Shown: in pieces, positions 43,889 to 51,741 of the stretch
How the letters are laid out: each line of letters opens with the position of its first letter
Numbering within the stretch: the first letter of the stretch is position 1
DNA from: Paenibacillus sp. FSL K6-3182
GTDB lineage: Bacteria; Bacillota; Bacilli; Paenibacillales; Paenibacillaceae
Assembly: GCF_037976325.1 (NCBI RefSeq)
Contig: NZ_CP150265.1
Location: 200,001-264,000, forward strand
Direction: 5' to 3'
Length of the DNA: 64,000 bases
Translations under genes and position numbers: made by a program
The notes under the pieces: model-generated
Databases searched by the model: none
What the model was told of the DNA's origin: nothing
What the model saw: only the letters and a program-made list of their open reading frames with translations

Positions 43889-44027
43889 GCTAACGAAAGC
43901 GTTAGATCAATGTTTCAAGGAAAGCGCCATTCCACAAAGGATGGCTATAAAACTTGTCGTTACAGACAGTGCGGAGAACCGTACCACAGGGTTACAGGTC
44001 AAGTCATTACGCTAACGGGCAGGATAA
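43889..44027 (+). repeat. Cassette junction: L box 43889-43911, spacer, R box 44011-44027
   Basis: The L box has a perfect inverted repeat CTAACG-AAAG-CGTTAG. The R box reads GCTAACGGGCAGGATAA. The ~100-base spacer is longer than in other junctions, with weak pairing GCCATTCC/GGATGGC. Confidence 0.75.
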
Positions 44028-44083
44028 TGTAATTAATTGTAGAATAATATGGTAAAACCTCAGAATGGAAAGAGGATCTAGCT

Positions 44084-44494
44084 ATGCAAAGTATGAACAA
44101 TCAACATCTGCAGACCGCTAATAACGTATACATTGAAGGAATTCAGTACACAGAGATCCCTGTTTTCGATTTGGAAAAGGCAGTTGATTGGTATTGTGGA
44201 AAACTGGGTGCAAAACTAGGACTACTTAACGATGAGCTTGCTTTTGTAGATTTCTCTATGGGTCCTAGTTTATTTTTAGTCAAGACAAATGATGATACTA
44301 CAGCCACATTCAAGGTAAATGGTCAAGACCATTACACAATCGGATTTCGTGTTAAGGACATTAAAGGATTTCATAATTTTCTATTACAACTCGATACGAA
44401 AGTAAGTCCTATCGTTATTGAAGGACATGGAAGTTTCTTTACGTTTTACGATCCTTTTGGAAATATGTTTGACGTTTTTCAACCGCCACAATAA
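44084..44494 (+). CDS. VOC (glyoxalase/bleomycin-resistance) family protein
   Basis: A 136-aa protein with the paired beta-alpha-beta-beta-beta units of the vicinal oxygen chelate fold: EIPVFDLEKAVDWYCGKLGA in the first half, and SFFTFYDPFGNMFDVFQP closing the second. The family includes glyoxalases, dioxygenases and antibiotic-binding proteins; none can be picked here. It is a single-gene cassette between an R box (44011) and an L box (44560). Confidence 0.85.
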   Translation: MQSMNNQHLQTANNVYIEGIQYTEIPVFDLEKAVDWYCGKLGAKLGLLNDELAFVDFSMGPSLFLVKTNDDTTATFKVNGQDHYTIGFRVKDIKGFHNFLLQLDTKVSPIVIEGHGSFFTFYDPFGNMFDVFQPPQ

Positions 44495-44559
44495 ATCCGT
44501 AAGCATCCCTAAGGTTCTTTCTTACCTTAAATTAACAGGAACCATTTGCTTTATTGAAG

Positions 44560-44638
44560 TAACGGGCAACGATAGTTCAACAAGAGCAGTTTGCTACGGC
44601 AGCTGCTCTTTTCTTCATTAAGCTAACGGGTAGGATAG
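44560..44638 (+). repeat. Cassette junction: L box, hairpin, R box
   Basis: L box 44560-44580 (TAACGGGCAACGATAGTTC), hairpin 44582-44610 (AAGAGCAG...CTGCTCTT, inner TGC/GCA), R box 44622-44638 (GCTAACGGGTAGGATAG). This is the canonical layout in under 80 bases. Confidence 0.9.
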
Positions 44639-44749
44639 AGGAACAGACGGTAAGGTTGTTCTCGAACAGAAGAACAAATTAATGATATGATGTTGTAAAT
44701 GGAACAGGCTAGTCGAGCCTATTTTCTATTTTCGTGAGGGAGTCGATAA

Positions 44750-45670
44750 ATGGATATGGGAAGTACGAATCAATGGGATGCGGAATGGGAAGTATCAGAA
44801 GAATTGGCTCATAAATTAATAAGCAGTCAGTTTCCGCAGTTAGCTTCACAAAGCGTACAAAAACTAGGATACGGCTGGGATAACACTGTTTTTCTTGTCG
44901 GGGTCGAATATGTATTTCGCTTTCCAAGAAGAGAAGTTGCAATTAATCGTTTAAGGATGGAAGGAAAGATACTACCTAAGCTTAAAGATTATTGTTCCAT
45001 TGCATATTCGTTACCGCTATTTTTTGGGGAAGGGGATTATAATTATCCTGCACCTTTCCTAGGCTACCCCTATTTATCAGGAGAGTTTCCAATCGGATTA
45101 ACTGACAAGCAACGTGCGGTATCAGCAACAACGCTCGCGCAATTTTTAAAAAGCTTACATGCATTCCCTGTGCAAATTGCCCAAGAAAATGGAGTTCAAC
45201 ATGACCATAGAAATTTGATTGATATTGCAATGCGTAAAGAAAAGTTGCATAAATTCATTTCCGACCTTGCCCTTCATTTTAGTGAAGAAGAGTATCGTGA
45301 ATTATCGAACTATTTGGAACAGCTTGGAACTGAAAAAGTGAAACCCAAAAACGTATTCCTCCATGGAGACCTTCATTTTAAAAATATGCTGGTAGACGAG
45401 AATGGAATAATTTCAGGGATTATCGACTGGGGAGATATCAATATCGGACATCCTGCTTGCGACTTGAATGTCGCGTATAGCTTTTTGCCTCCGGATGCGC
45501 GTTCAGACTTTTTCAAAGAATATGGGGATGTCGATGAAGAAACGAAGATATTAGCTCGATTGATAGCCATATACATTCCCATTTTGATCATGATGCAGGC
45601 AATTGATTATAAAGATGAAAAGTTGGTTGCTGAAGCAAAAGCGATCATAAAACGTGCTCTCGCTGATTAA
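44750..45670 (+). CDS. Aminoglycoside phosphotransferase (APH)-family kinase
   Basis: A 306-aa eukaryotic-kinase-like protein. N-lobe KLGYGWDNTVFLVG resembles the nucleotide loop, catalytic HGDLHFKNMLV is at about 204, and the metal-binding Asp is in IDWGDINIGHPACDL. The family includes aminoglycoside and macrolide kinases (APH, MPH) as well as choline and homoserine kinases, so resistance is possible but not shown. GAGGGAG precedes the start. It is a single-gene cassette bounded by an R box (44622) and an L box (45684). Confidence 0.88.
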   Translation: MDMGSTNQWDAEWEVSEELAHKLISSQFPQLASQSVQKLGYGWDNTVFLVGVEYVFRFPRREVAINRLRMEGKILPKLKDYCSIAYSLPLFFGEGDYNYPAPFLGYPYLSGEFPIGLTDKQRAVSATTLAQFLKSLHAFPVQIAQENGVQHDHRNLIDIAMRKEKLHKFISDLALHFSEEEYRELSNYLEQLGTEKVKPKNVFLHGDLHFKNMLVDENGIISGIIDWGDINIGHPACDLNVAYSFLPPDARSDFFKEYGDVDEETKILARLIAIYIPILIMMQAIDYKDEKLVAEAKAIIKRALAD

Positions 45671-45683
45671 GAAAGGTCATTCC

Positions 45684-45736
45684 GCTAACGGGAAACGATA
45701 GTTCAATAATAATGCCCCTCATTGCGAAGGCCTTCG
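45684..45736 (+). repeat. L box and short palindrome
   Basis: L box GCTAACGGGAAACGATAG with TTCAATAA (45684-45709), then the palindrome CGAAGGCCTTCG at 45725-45736. No R box follows; the next gene starts within 35 bases. Confidence 0.8.
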
Positions 45737-45769
45737 TATATGACTGGGAATAATATTGGGGGCGTGGAA

Positions 45770-46072
45770 GTGAGCGATGATCTAGTAAAAAACAGAGTAG
45801 TTCAGATCCTCAATGACATGCTTAATGGGAAGATAAATATTATACTTGGATGCCTTGAACTGGATGGGTTATGGCATCAAGGCCATACCTTTATTGGAAT
45901 AGATTTTGGAGAGCATTATCACAATTTGGCTCATATACCCTTACCTGCGCAATATCATTTGTGGAATCAAGAAGCGTTAAAGGAACGCATAAAAGAACTA
46001 GATGCATACAAGCCAAATATCTTATATACAGCGAGATTATTGTTAGACGAAATGAATATAGAACGTCGTTAG
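45770..46072 (+). CDS. Small hypothetical cassette protein
   Basis: A 100-residue protein, hydrophilic with no membrane segment. It contains GCLELDGLWHQGHTFIGIDF and ends TARLLLDEMNIERR. I do not recognise the family. GTG 45770 is chosen because GGGGG lies 7 bases upstream; GTG 45764 or an upstream TTG at 45722 are alternatives. It lies between two L boxes, so it looks like a cassette cargo gene. Confidence 0.65.
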   Translation: MSDDLVKNRVVQILNDMLNGKINIILGCLELDGLWHQGHTFIGIDFGEHYHNLAHIPLPAQYHLWNQEALKERIKELDAYKPNILYTARLLLDEMNIERR

Positions 46073-46156
46073 GCTAACGGGGAACGATAGTTCAATAAAC
46101 ACACGGAAGCAGCCGACCACAATGATCGGCTGCTTCATTACGCTAACGGGCAGTTA
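46073..46156 (+). repeat. Cassette junction: L box, hairpin, R box
   Basis: L box 46073-46098, hairpin GAAGCAGCCGA/TCGGCTGCTTC (46106-46136, loop CCACAATGA), R box 46142-46156. The hairpin is the same as in the junction at 59942-59972. Confidence 0.92.
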
Positions 46157-46216
46157 TGCGCAAAGGACTCCGGACAGTAAACATTCATCAAAAAACTTAA
46201 AACAAAAATCTGCATG

Positions 46217-46240
46217 AAAAAAGCCGCAACAATGCGGCTT
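46217..46240 (-). terminator. Terminator of the small minus-strand gene
   Basis: Read on the minus strand, AAGCCGCA/TGCGGCTT stem followed by a T-run (plus-strand A-run at 46215-46220). Confidence 0.75.
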
Positions 46241-46292
46241 CTTAAGCAAATATGTTCTTATCATCCGATAACGACATCAAGCCGTGTCAAGA

Positions 46293-46475
46293 CTAGCTGT
46301 TAATATCGCATTTATTTAAAATGAACGAGATTTGATTTTCAAGACGATTGATATCATCTTGTGTTGCCTGTTCTGTTGTTTGGCGATTCCGAATTGAATC
46401 GAGCTCCTGCTTAAGCTTATGCAAGTCATCACCAGCATTGGCACAATCATAATTGCTTTCAAGGTTTTCGAGCAT
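46293..46475 (-). CDS. Small acidic coiled-coil protein
   Basis: A 60-residue hydrophilic protein, probably helical (DDLHKLKQELDSIRNRQ, INRLENQISFILNK). It has a strong ribosome site GGAGGAG and a terminator after it, so it is likely real. I do not recognise the family. It lies in the part of the island without boxes, next to a spore-protein gene. Confidence 0.6.
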   Translation of the reverse strand: MLENLESNYDCANAGDDLHKLKQELDSIRNRQTTEQATQDDINRLENQISFILNKCDINS

Positions 46476-46678
46476 GTTATCTCCTCCAGTCGTTAATGAA
46501 GTGTACTAGACTATTATGGTGGATTTTACTTTTTATATGCATCCTCTACATGGTTGCCGATGAAACCTAAATCGGAGACCGATGACATGCAAAATAAAAA
46601 AAATTTCCGTTGAATAGTGGAAGTAAGTAATGACCAATATGAAAAGGTTCGTAATTAACACCAAATGGAGGGAATCAC

Positions 46679-46894
46679 ATGGCTAAACCCGATAACCGTG
46701 CAGATAATAAGATCCATCTGCAGCAGCATATTGAAAACACGCAAGCTAATTTGCAGGAAGCGGAAAGCTATTTGGATGAGCATGCAAATGAAATTAGTGC
46801 CGATGAAAAAGGAATCAACGAAGCCAAGAATCAGCGGCGCAAAGAAAGCATTCAAGAATTCCAAGCCGAGAAGCAGGATGAAGCCGACCAATAA
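46679..46894 (+). CDS. tlp: Small acid-soluble spore protein Tlp
   Basis: A 71-residue hydrophilic helical protein that resembles B. subtilis Tlp in order and composition: KPDNRADN near the start, IENTQANLQEAESYLDEH in the middle, and KNQRRKESIQEFQAEKQDEA at the end. Tlp is a minor protein of the spore core. TGGAGGG lies before ATG and a terminator follows. A spore gene among cassette cargo suggests that 46.2-47 kb is either an old chromosomal piece or a captured core gene. Confidence 0.85.
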   Translation: MAKPDNRADNKIHLQQHIENTQANLQEAESYLDEHANEISADEKGINEAKNQRRKESIQEFQAEKQDEADQ

Positions 46895-46927
46895 AAGTTT
46901 ACTATATGGTTTCTAGACTCCAAATAA

Positions 46928-46957
46928 AGGCATCCGAATCCATTCGGATGCCTCTTT
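46928..46957 (+). terminator. Terminator of tlp
   Basis: AGGCATCCGAAT/ATTCGGATGCCT stem with loop CC and CTTTC after it. Confidence 0.75.
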
Positions 46958-47452
46958 CATCTTGAGGTTATGGTTCTAGGAAGTATTTTACATTCTCGCC
47001 TCCGATCTCATCTCCCTCTCAGTCCTCGCTCATTGCCGTGACGAAAGATCTTGCTTGAGTTACGACTTCGTCAAAAGAAGCCCCATGACCACTTGACCAT
47101 AACTCCGTAAATTTAGCTTTCAAATCCGCCCAATTCTGCTTGTCCTTCAAGGTATGGTATCCAACCAAAGCACGATAGTTTTTACATATATAGCCGGAAA
47201 ATGCAATTATGCATCTATAACAGACTTAAATGGAAAGCCGATCAATATTACACCAAGTTCCTTCTATCAGGTAGCGACCGTAAAATTGGACCAATAAAAA
47301 ATTATCCAAAGAAGCCAACTCAGCCCACACCCACTAAGTCTTCGAAAAATGTCGGGTGACCAGAACATTATCTCATTCCCGACAGAATAAACTAAGTGAC
47401 CGAAATTCCTTATTAGCGTGGGTCTGTCAATGATGTTTCGGAATCCTATTCC
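46958..47452. pseudogene. Gene-poor stretch with two coding remnants
   Basis: Minus strand about 47230 to 47020 reads open and ends at a stop, with segments such as NYRALVGYHTLKDKQNWADL and ASFDEVVTQARSFVTAMSED, but has no start codon. Plus strand about 47190-47297 reads ASITDLNGKPINITPSSFYQ and ends VATVKLDQ plus stop. Both look like C-terminal ends of unrelated genes cut by rearrangement. Neither family is recognised. Confidence 0.4.
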
Positions 47453-47475
47453 GCTAACGGGCAGGATAGTTCAAT
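47453..47475 (+). repeat. R box
   Basis: GCTAACGGGCAGGATAG followed by TTCAAT; the best example of the R form. It lies 107 bases before the DUF4240 gene. Confidence 0.9.
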
Positions 47476-47582
47476 CGCTTCTCGAATACATTTCGGGATG
47501 GAGTATTTACGAACTTCGTGAATATCACGATAAAAGAAATCCCCGCAATGAAAATAATAAAAACCAAAGGAGAGCTGTACCT

Positions 47583-48140
47583 ATGACGAATAAATATTTT
47601 TGGAAAATAATAGATAATTCAAAAAAGAACGGTGCAGAACAAGTAGAATGGTTAACCCAAGAATTAGTAAAGAAAAGAACAGAAGAGGTCATTGAATTCG
47701 AAATTGAGTTTAGAAATAAGTTGGAACAATCTTATACATCGTCATTATGGGGCGCAGCTTTTGTGATAATGGGAGGATGTTCAGACGATGGATTTGATTA
47801 CTTCAGAGGCTGGCTTATTTCTCGAGGAGAAGAAGTTTTCAATCAGGGAGTAAATAATCCTGAATTTCTAGCAGAATATTTCACTGAAGATAATTTACAA
47901 GAAGATGGATTTGCGCCTCAGTTGGAAGAGATTTTATCAGCAGCTTCAGATGCGTACACATATCAAAAAACAGGATCGTTTGAATATAACGATGATATTT
48001 ATACAGAATTTTTAAATGAATTAGAAGCACGAGGTTATAAATTTGAACCAATTGATATTGAATTTGATTGGGAGGAAGAAGACCTAGAGGAAAGATTCCC
48101 TTTATTATGGGATAAGTTTGGAGAAGACCCACTGACTTAG
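47583..48140 (+). CDS. DUF4240 domain protein
   Basis: A 185-aa soluble acidic protein with the DUF4240 pattern: FWKIIDNSKK at the N-terminus, WGAAFVIMGGCSDDGFDYFR at about 60, and GWLISRGEEVF after it. The function of the family is unknown. AAAGGAGAG precedes ATG 47583. It is a single-gene cassette between an R box (47453) and an L box (48324). Confidence 0.85.
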   Translation: MTNKYFWKIIDNSKKNGAEQVEWLTQELVKKRTEEVIEFEIEFRNKLEQSYTSSLWGAAFVIMGGCSDDGFDYFRGWLISRGEEVFNQGVNNPEFLAEYFTEDNLQEDGFAPQLEEILSAASDAYTYQKTGSFEYNDDIYTEFLNELEARGYKFEPIDIEFDWEEEDLEERFPLLWDKFGEDPLT

Positions 48141-48323
48141 GAATTTTCGATAATTATTAGATAAAGAACCTGCAATTAACGAAACTAACAGCGACGGAAA
48201 CGGATGTAATGAATTTTCACCTGAAAGAATTCCAGAACACTTAAGATAATAATTTTGTACAAGTTGCCTGACAAGTACCTTCTCTTGATGTAAGGGTAAG
48301 GTAACCAAACCAAACAATCTTAC

Positions 48324-48393
48324 GCTAACGGGGAACGTTAGTTCAACAAAATAGCCGCTAGCCTGAACTTAATTTCAGGTTTGGGCTAGCGGT
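48324..48393 (+). repeat. L box with perfect inverted core, then a hairpin
   Basis: L box GCTAACGGGGAACGTTAG: CTAACG and CGTTAG are a perfect inverted repeat around GGGAA. The hairpin CCGCTAGCC/GGCTAGCGG with inner CTGAA/TTCAG follows at 48355-48392. No R box comes directly after; the next is at 49168, beyond a minus-strand gene. Confidence 0.9.
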
Positions 48394-48435
48394 TAATGCA
48401 GCTTAATGATTCAATCGAGAGGCAGTTGGCAGTTG

Positions 48436-49065
48436 TTAATTCATCAGATTCTCTATCCGATCTGCACGGATCCAGCACATTTCCTTGATATCTATGGTCG
48501 CTTTGAAGTCGTCTATCAAGGTAAAACGATCTTGAAGACTGACCAACGACTCAATACGGAACATATCTCGCAGTCTATCAAGTCCACCCGAATCGATGTT
48601 GAATAACGCAAAAGCATCCACGTCAAGACTCATAATAAGTTTCTTTACTTTGTCTTCCTTACTATGTTCCATATAGAATTCCTCAAGTATTTTAACCCTA
48701 AAAGCGTCTGAATCAGGGTTCAGATAGAGTAATTCAATAGCTTCTTCTTCAGGAAACCGTTCTTGTACATAATTCTGTAATTCAATTTCATCTTCCTCAT
48801 ACGAATAATCGAATGCAGATACAACTCTGCTTTGATGAAGGATGGTGAAACCCCAGCCGTGGTCTTCGAAATTATAAAAGTATAATAGAGGTACGCCAGC
48901 AGTCATTTTTATAATATCCTCAGGATAGGTGTCACTAACTTCTGTACCTTCCGTAAAAAACAAGCTCCATTTATCATTAAGCGGTTTTATAAAAATGGGA
49001 TTGAAGTCTTCGATAGCTTTCCTATGTTTATTCAATACAAGACTGCCTGAAGTAAATTCACTCAT
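48436..49065 (-). CDS. Hypothetical cassette protein, 209 aa
   Basis: A soluble acidic protein without membrane segments. Parts such as PLLYFYNFEDHGWGFTILHQ and DIKEMCWIRADRIENLMN do not match a family I know; the size and composition recall immunity or SUKH-like proteins, but this is only an impression. GGGGG lies 8 bases before ATG. It is one of the few cargo genes on the minus strand and sits between the hairpin at 48355 and the R box at 49168. Confidence 0.7.
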   Translation of the reverse strand: MSEFTSGSLVLNKHRKAIEDFNPIFIKPLNDKWSLFFTEGTEVSDTYPEDIIKMTAGVPLLYFYNFEDHGWGFTILHQSRVVSAFDYSYEEDEIELQNYVQERFPEEEAIELLYLNPDSDAFRVKILEEFYMEHSKEDKVKKLIMSLDVDAFALFNIDSGGLDRLRDMFRIESLVSLQDRFTLIDDFKATIDIKEMCWIRADRIENLMN

Positions 49066-49167
49066 TTGTTTACCCCCGTAATGTCATATCATCAATTAAG
49101 ATTAATATTTCGCTGGATACCAGCTAATCACCTTCATTTTCCAAGAGTATTGCTATCGGTTTGTTAA

Positions 49168-49182
49168 GCTAACGGGCAGATT
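49168..49182 (+). repeat. R box
   Basis: GCTAACGGGCAGATT, about 130 bases before the ArsR-like gene. Confidence 0.8.
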
Positions 49183-49261
49183 TCTCCAACAAAAGTCGGT
49201 ACAGGCAATAGATTTTTCAAGTTCTTGTCAAAAGATATTGGAGAAAACAGCACATTTTATA

Positions 49262-49289
49262 TTTACAAATCTATAAAAATAGATATAAT
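49262..49289 (+). promoter_or_regulatory. Promoter with operator for the ArsR-like gene; leaderless start
   Basis: TTTACA, 16 bases, TATAAT; the ATG at 49297 lies only 7 bases after the -10, so the message would begin at or next to the start codon. The spacer holds the inverted repeat ATCTAT-AAAA-ATAGAT (49269-49284), a likely binding site for the encoded repressor. Confidence 0.65.
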
Positions 49290-49296
49290 AATCTGT

Positions 49297-49608
49297 ATGG
49301 AACCATTACAGATTTATAAAGCTTTGTCTAACGAGACGCGTAGTCAAATTATGCTATGGTTAAAGAATCCAGAGGAATTCTTTGATGAAAAACCTTATCT
49401 ACAACAAAATCTCAATTTTCAAATTGGTGTATGCGTGGGAGATATTCAGGCTAAAGCAGGACTTGCACAGTCTGTTATTTCGAGTTATTTGTTGACGATG
49501 CAAAAAGCTGGTTTGTTGGAATCTGAGCGAATTGGGAAGTGGACGTACTATCGTCGAAACGAAAAGACAATACAGGAATTTTCAGAGTACATCCAAAAGA
49601 AACTATAG
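49297..49608 (+). CDS. ArsR/SmtB-like winged-helix regulator
   Basis: A 103-aa winged-helix repressor: LQIYKALSNETRSQIMLWL at the N-terminus is the ArsR signature, VGDIQAKAGLAQSVISSYLL is the recognition helix, and GKWTYYRRNE the wing. No metal-binding cysteine cluster is seen beyond one Cys at about position 44. There is no Shine-Dalgarno sequence before ATG 49297, in line with a leaderless message. The MFS gene follows 78 bases on and is its likely target. Confidence 0.85.
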   Translation: MEPLQIYKALSNETRSQIMLWLKNPEEFFDEKPYLQQNLNFQIGVCVGDIQAKAGLAQSVISSYLLTMQKAGLLESERIGKWTYYRRNEKTIQEFSEYIQKKL

Positions 49609-49639
49609 ACTGAAAGGAGGTCTTTTTTTTGTAATATAC

Positions 49640-49674
49640 ATCTATGAATCTATATATGTAAATATAAAAGGAGA
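49640..49674 (+). promoter_or_regulatory. Operator-like repeats before the MFS gene
   Basis: Two ATCTAT words and an inverted TACAT/ATGTA pair in the ArsR-MFS gap echo the ATCTAT arms at the arsR-like promoter, so a second regulator site is plausible. Confidence 0.35.
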
Positions 49675-49686
49675 CTTACATTTAAA

Positions 49687-50862
49687 ATGAAACAGGTTAA
49701 CCCCTTGCTTATCATTATTTTGGCTTTAGGCGTATTCGGTATTATTACAACGGAAATGGGGATTATAGGTGTTTTACCCCAGGTAACTCAAAAATTTAAT
49801 ATATCGACCTCACAGGCTGGATGGCTTGTAAGTATATTTGCTCTCGTCGTTGCTATCTCAGGTCCATTCCTGACATTACTCGTATCCGGTATTAATCGTA
49901 AAGTCATTCTATTAACCACTTTGCTTATTTTTGCAATTTCGAATATGGTTTATGCTTATACGACCCAGTTCGATGTGATGCTAGTTTTTCGTTTTATCCC
50001 TGCTATTTTTCATCCCGTCTTTTTTTCGGTTGCCCTTGTGACCGCAGCCAAGCTTGTCCCTCCGGAAAAAAGCAGTAAAGCGGTCACAAAGGTTTTCGCC
50101 GGAATCACGGTGGGGTTTGCTTTTGGCGTGCCTTTGACATCGTATCTCGCGGAGAAGATTTCGTTAGAAGTCGCTTTCCTGTTCGGAGCTGTTGTAAGCA
50201 TGATTGCCTTTGTAGGGATACAAGTTTGGCTTCCTTCCATGCCTGTTAAGGAAAAAATGTCTTATGGCAAGCAGCTTGGCATATTACGTAAACCTCAATT
50301 GTGGTTAAATATCGTGACCGTTATTTTTATCTTTGCAGCTATGTTTTCTGTGTACAGCTACTTTGCTGAATATCTTGTGCAAGTAACACATATGAACGGG
50401 TCAGGAATCAGCATCATGTTGATGGTCTTTGGTATCATCATGATTTTTGGGAATTTTTTATTTGGGGGCTTTGTTCATAAAAGCATTACAAAGACCGTCA
50501 TCATGTTTCCTCTGCTATATGCGGTAATTTACTTATTCGCTTATTGTCTGGGATCTTATCTCATTCCGATGGTTGTTATCGTAATCATTTGGGGGGTAGT
50601 GCATTCCGGCGGGCTTATTGTCAGTCAAGCATGGTTAACGACCGAGGCGAAAGAAGCTCCCGAATTCGGCAACAGCTTGTTTGTCTCATTTTCCAATCTT
50701 GGAATTACTGTAGGGGCTTCTATCGGTGGTTGGTTTATTTCTCACTTGGGAATACATCAACTCATCTGGAGCGGAATTATGTTTACATTGCTTGCTTTCG
50801 TATTGATTATGGTAAAAATAAAAATTTCCAAATCGAATGCAGAGGAAGTAAACGTGCGTTAA
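49687..50862 (+). CDS. MFS efflux transporter, DHA1 (AraJ/YdhP-like)
   Basis: A 391-aa membrane protein with about 12 hydrophobic helices. TEMGIIGVLPQVTQKFNIST near the N-terminus is the DHA1 sugar-efflux/drug-efflux entry motif, and RFIPAIFHPVFFSVAL the helix-4 motif. It is preceded by the ArsR-like gene, so inducible export of a toxic compound is likely. The stop codon at 50860-50862 lies two bases from the L box at 50864. Confidence 0.9.
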   Translation: MKQVNPLLIIILALGVFGIITTEMGIIGVLPQVTQKFNISTSQAGWLVSIFALVVAISGPFLTLLVSGINRKVILLTTLLIFAISNMVYAYTTQFDVMLVFRFIPAIFHPVFFSVALVTAAKLVPPEKSSKAVTKVFAGITVGFAFGVPLTSYLAEKISLEVAFLFGAVVSMIAFVGIQVWLPSMPVKEKMSYGKQLGILRKPQLWLNIVTVIFIFAAMFSVYSYFAEYLVQVTHMNGSGISIMLMVFGIIMIFGNFLFGGFVHKSITKTVIMFPLLYAVIYLFAYCLGSYLIPMVVIVIIWGVVHSGGLIVSQAWLTTEAKEAPEFGNSLFVSFSNLGITVGASIGGWFISHLGIHQLIWSGIMFTLLAFVLIMVKIKISKSNAEEVNVR

Positions 50863-50985
50863 ACTAATGGGAAACGATAGTTGAAGACTAAAAGGGCTGC
50901 CACGTGGCAGCCCTTCGTAGTTATGCTAACGGGCAGGATAATGGAATATGTGGTACTTAAATTAAACACCACAAAGGAGTGTGTT

Positions 50986-51357
50986 ATGTCGCATAATTTG
51001 GGGCTGAAAATTGATTCTGAAAATCGCTTTGATAAATTCGTTAAGAAGATAATAGAAACCCAGCTTGTGTGGGGTTTGAAATCCGAGGACGGTTGGTGTG
51101 TATCACCTTCGAACGAATTTGAAGAAACAGATGTAATGCCTTTCTGGTCGGAACGAGCCTTAGCAAAACAATGTGCAATTGAAGAGTGGGTACATTACAG
51201 TCCACATACGATACCGCTTGATGATTTTGCGAATACTTGGATTCCTGGGCTTGATAACGATAATTTATTAATTGGTACGAATTGGAACGCACATCTTTTA
51301 GGAAAAGAAATAGAACCGTTAGAATTATTGGCATGCCTGGTTCAGAAAGAACTTTGA
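50986..51357 (+). CDS. DUF2750-type protein, copy 1
   Basis: A 123-aa soluble protein with the DUF2750 pattern: ENRFDKFVKKIIETQLVWGL, DGWCVSP, MPFWSERALAKQCAIEEW and a Trp/Leu-rich C-terminal half. Its function is unknown. AAAGGAG lies 8 bases before ATG 50986. It differs from the copy at 61426 by two residues (Glu for Gly in SNEFEE; His for Gln in SPHTIP). Confidence 0.85.
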   Translation: MSHNLGLKIDSENRFDKFVKKIIETQLVWGLKSEDGWCVSPSNEFEETDVMPFWSERALAKQCAIEEWVHYSPHTIPLDDFANTWIPGLDNDNLLIGTNWNAHLLGKEIEPLELLACLVQKEL

Positions 51358-51365
51358 ATCATTTC

Positions 51366-51388
51366 GCTAACGGAGAACATTAGTTCAG
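51366..51388 (+). repeat. L box
   Basis: GCTAACGGAGAACATTAG then TTCAG, 8 bases after the DUF2750 stop. Confidence 0.88.
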
Positions 51389-51452
51389 TGAGCTATGCAG
51401 CAGTACTATATTTCTAACACGAGAATGCACTGAGAAAAAATTCTGTATATAA

Positions 51453-51511
51453 AGGGGGGGGCGATCCCCCTCGCCTCCACCATGTAATTCCACAACCGCA
51501 AGAGGTTGTGG
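51453..51511 (+). repeat. ssrA 3'-end copy and hairpin
   Basis: TCCCCCTCGCCTCCACCA repeats the ssrA 3' end, here behind a run of eight Gs rather than the native T-arm. TTCTGTATATAA lies just before it at 51441-51452. A CCACAACC/GGTTGTGG hairpin with T-run (51490-51517) follows in the place of the ssrA terminator. Confidence 0.8.
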
Positions 51512-51517
51512 ATTTTT

Positions 51518-51741
51518 GCTGTTTGTAGAGAAACGAAGAGTAAGCTGTCCCTGACGAATGTGGAGATACAGGCCATGACTTTTATGGGATTGAACTAAGA
51601 AGCGTTTATTCAAGGTATTGGTAAACAATTTCCCGGAATGAATATCACACACGATATGTTTTATGTGATGAAGCTGTTGATGAAGTACAGGTCCATTTTT
51701 TTGTAATGAGGATTAGATCGGCGATTACTATTTTCAAAGTC
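51518..51741. other. Gene-free stretch with a minus-strand remnant
   Basis: No gene is evident. A minus-strand frame includes SHGLYLHIRQGQLTLRF; a frame at the same distance beyond the last ssrA-end copy (about 61990) reads LTIRPIRQGQKNTKI. The shared IRQGQ suggests remnants of one protein family, not recognised. Confidence 0.35.

Larger units (their letters stand above)
50859..51457 (+). repeat. ~600-bp duplicated cassette, copy 1
   Basis: Near-identical to 61299-61897 (offset 10,440). It covers an L box (50864), a perfect 24-base palindrome AAGGGCTGCCAC/GTGGCAGCCCTT (50892-50915), an R box (50925), the DUF2750 gene, a second L box (51366) and TTCTGTATATAA. Only a handful of base differences were seen. 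Confidence 0.95.

Noticed and set aside
51380..51652. Minus-strand 90-aa reading frame as a gene
   Set aside because: It runs through an L-box tail, an ssrA-end copy and a hairpin; no ribosome site. Kept only as a possible remnant.
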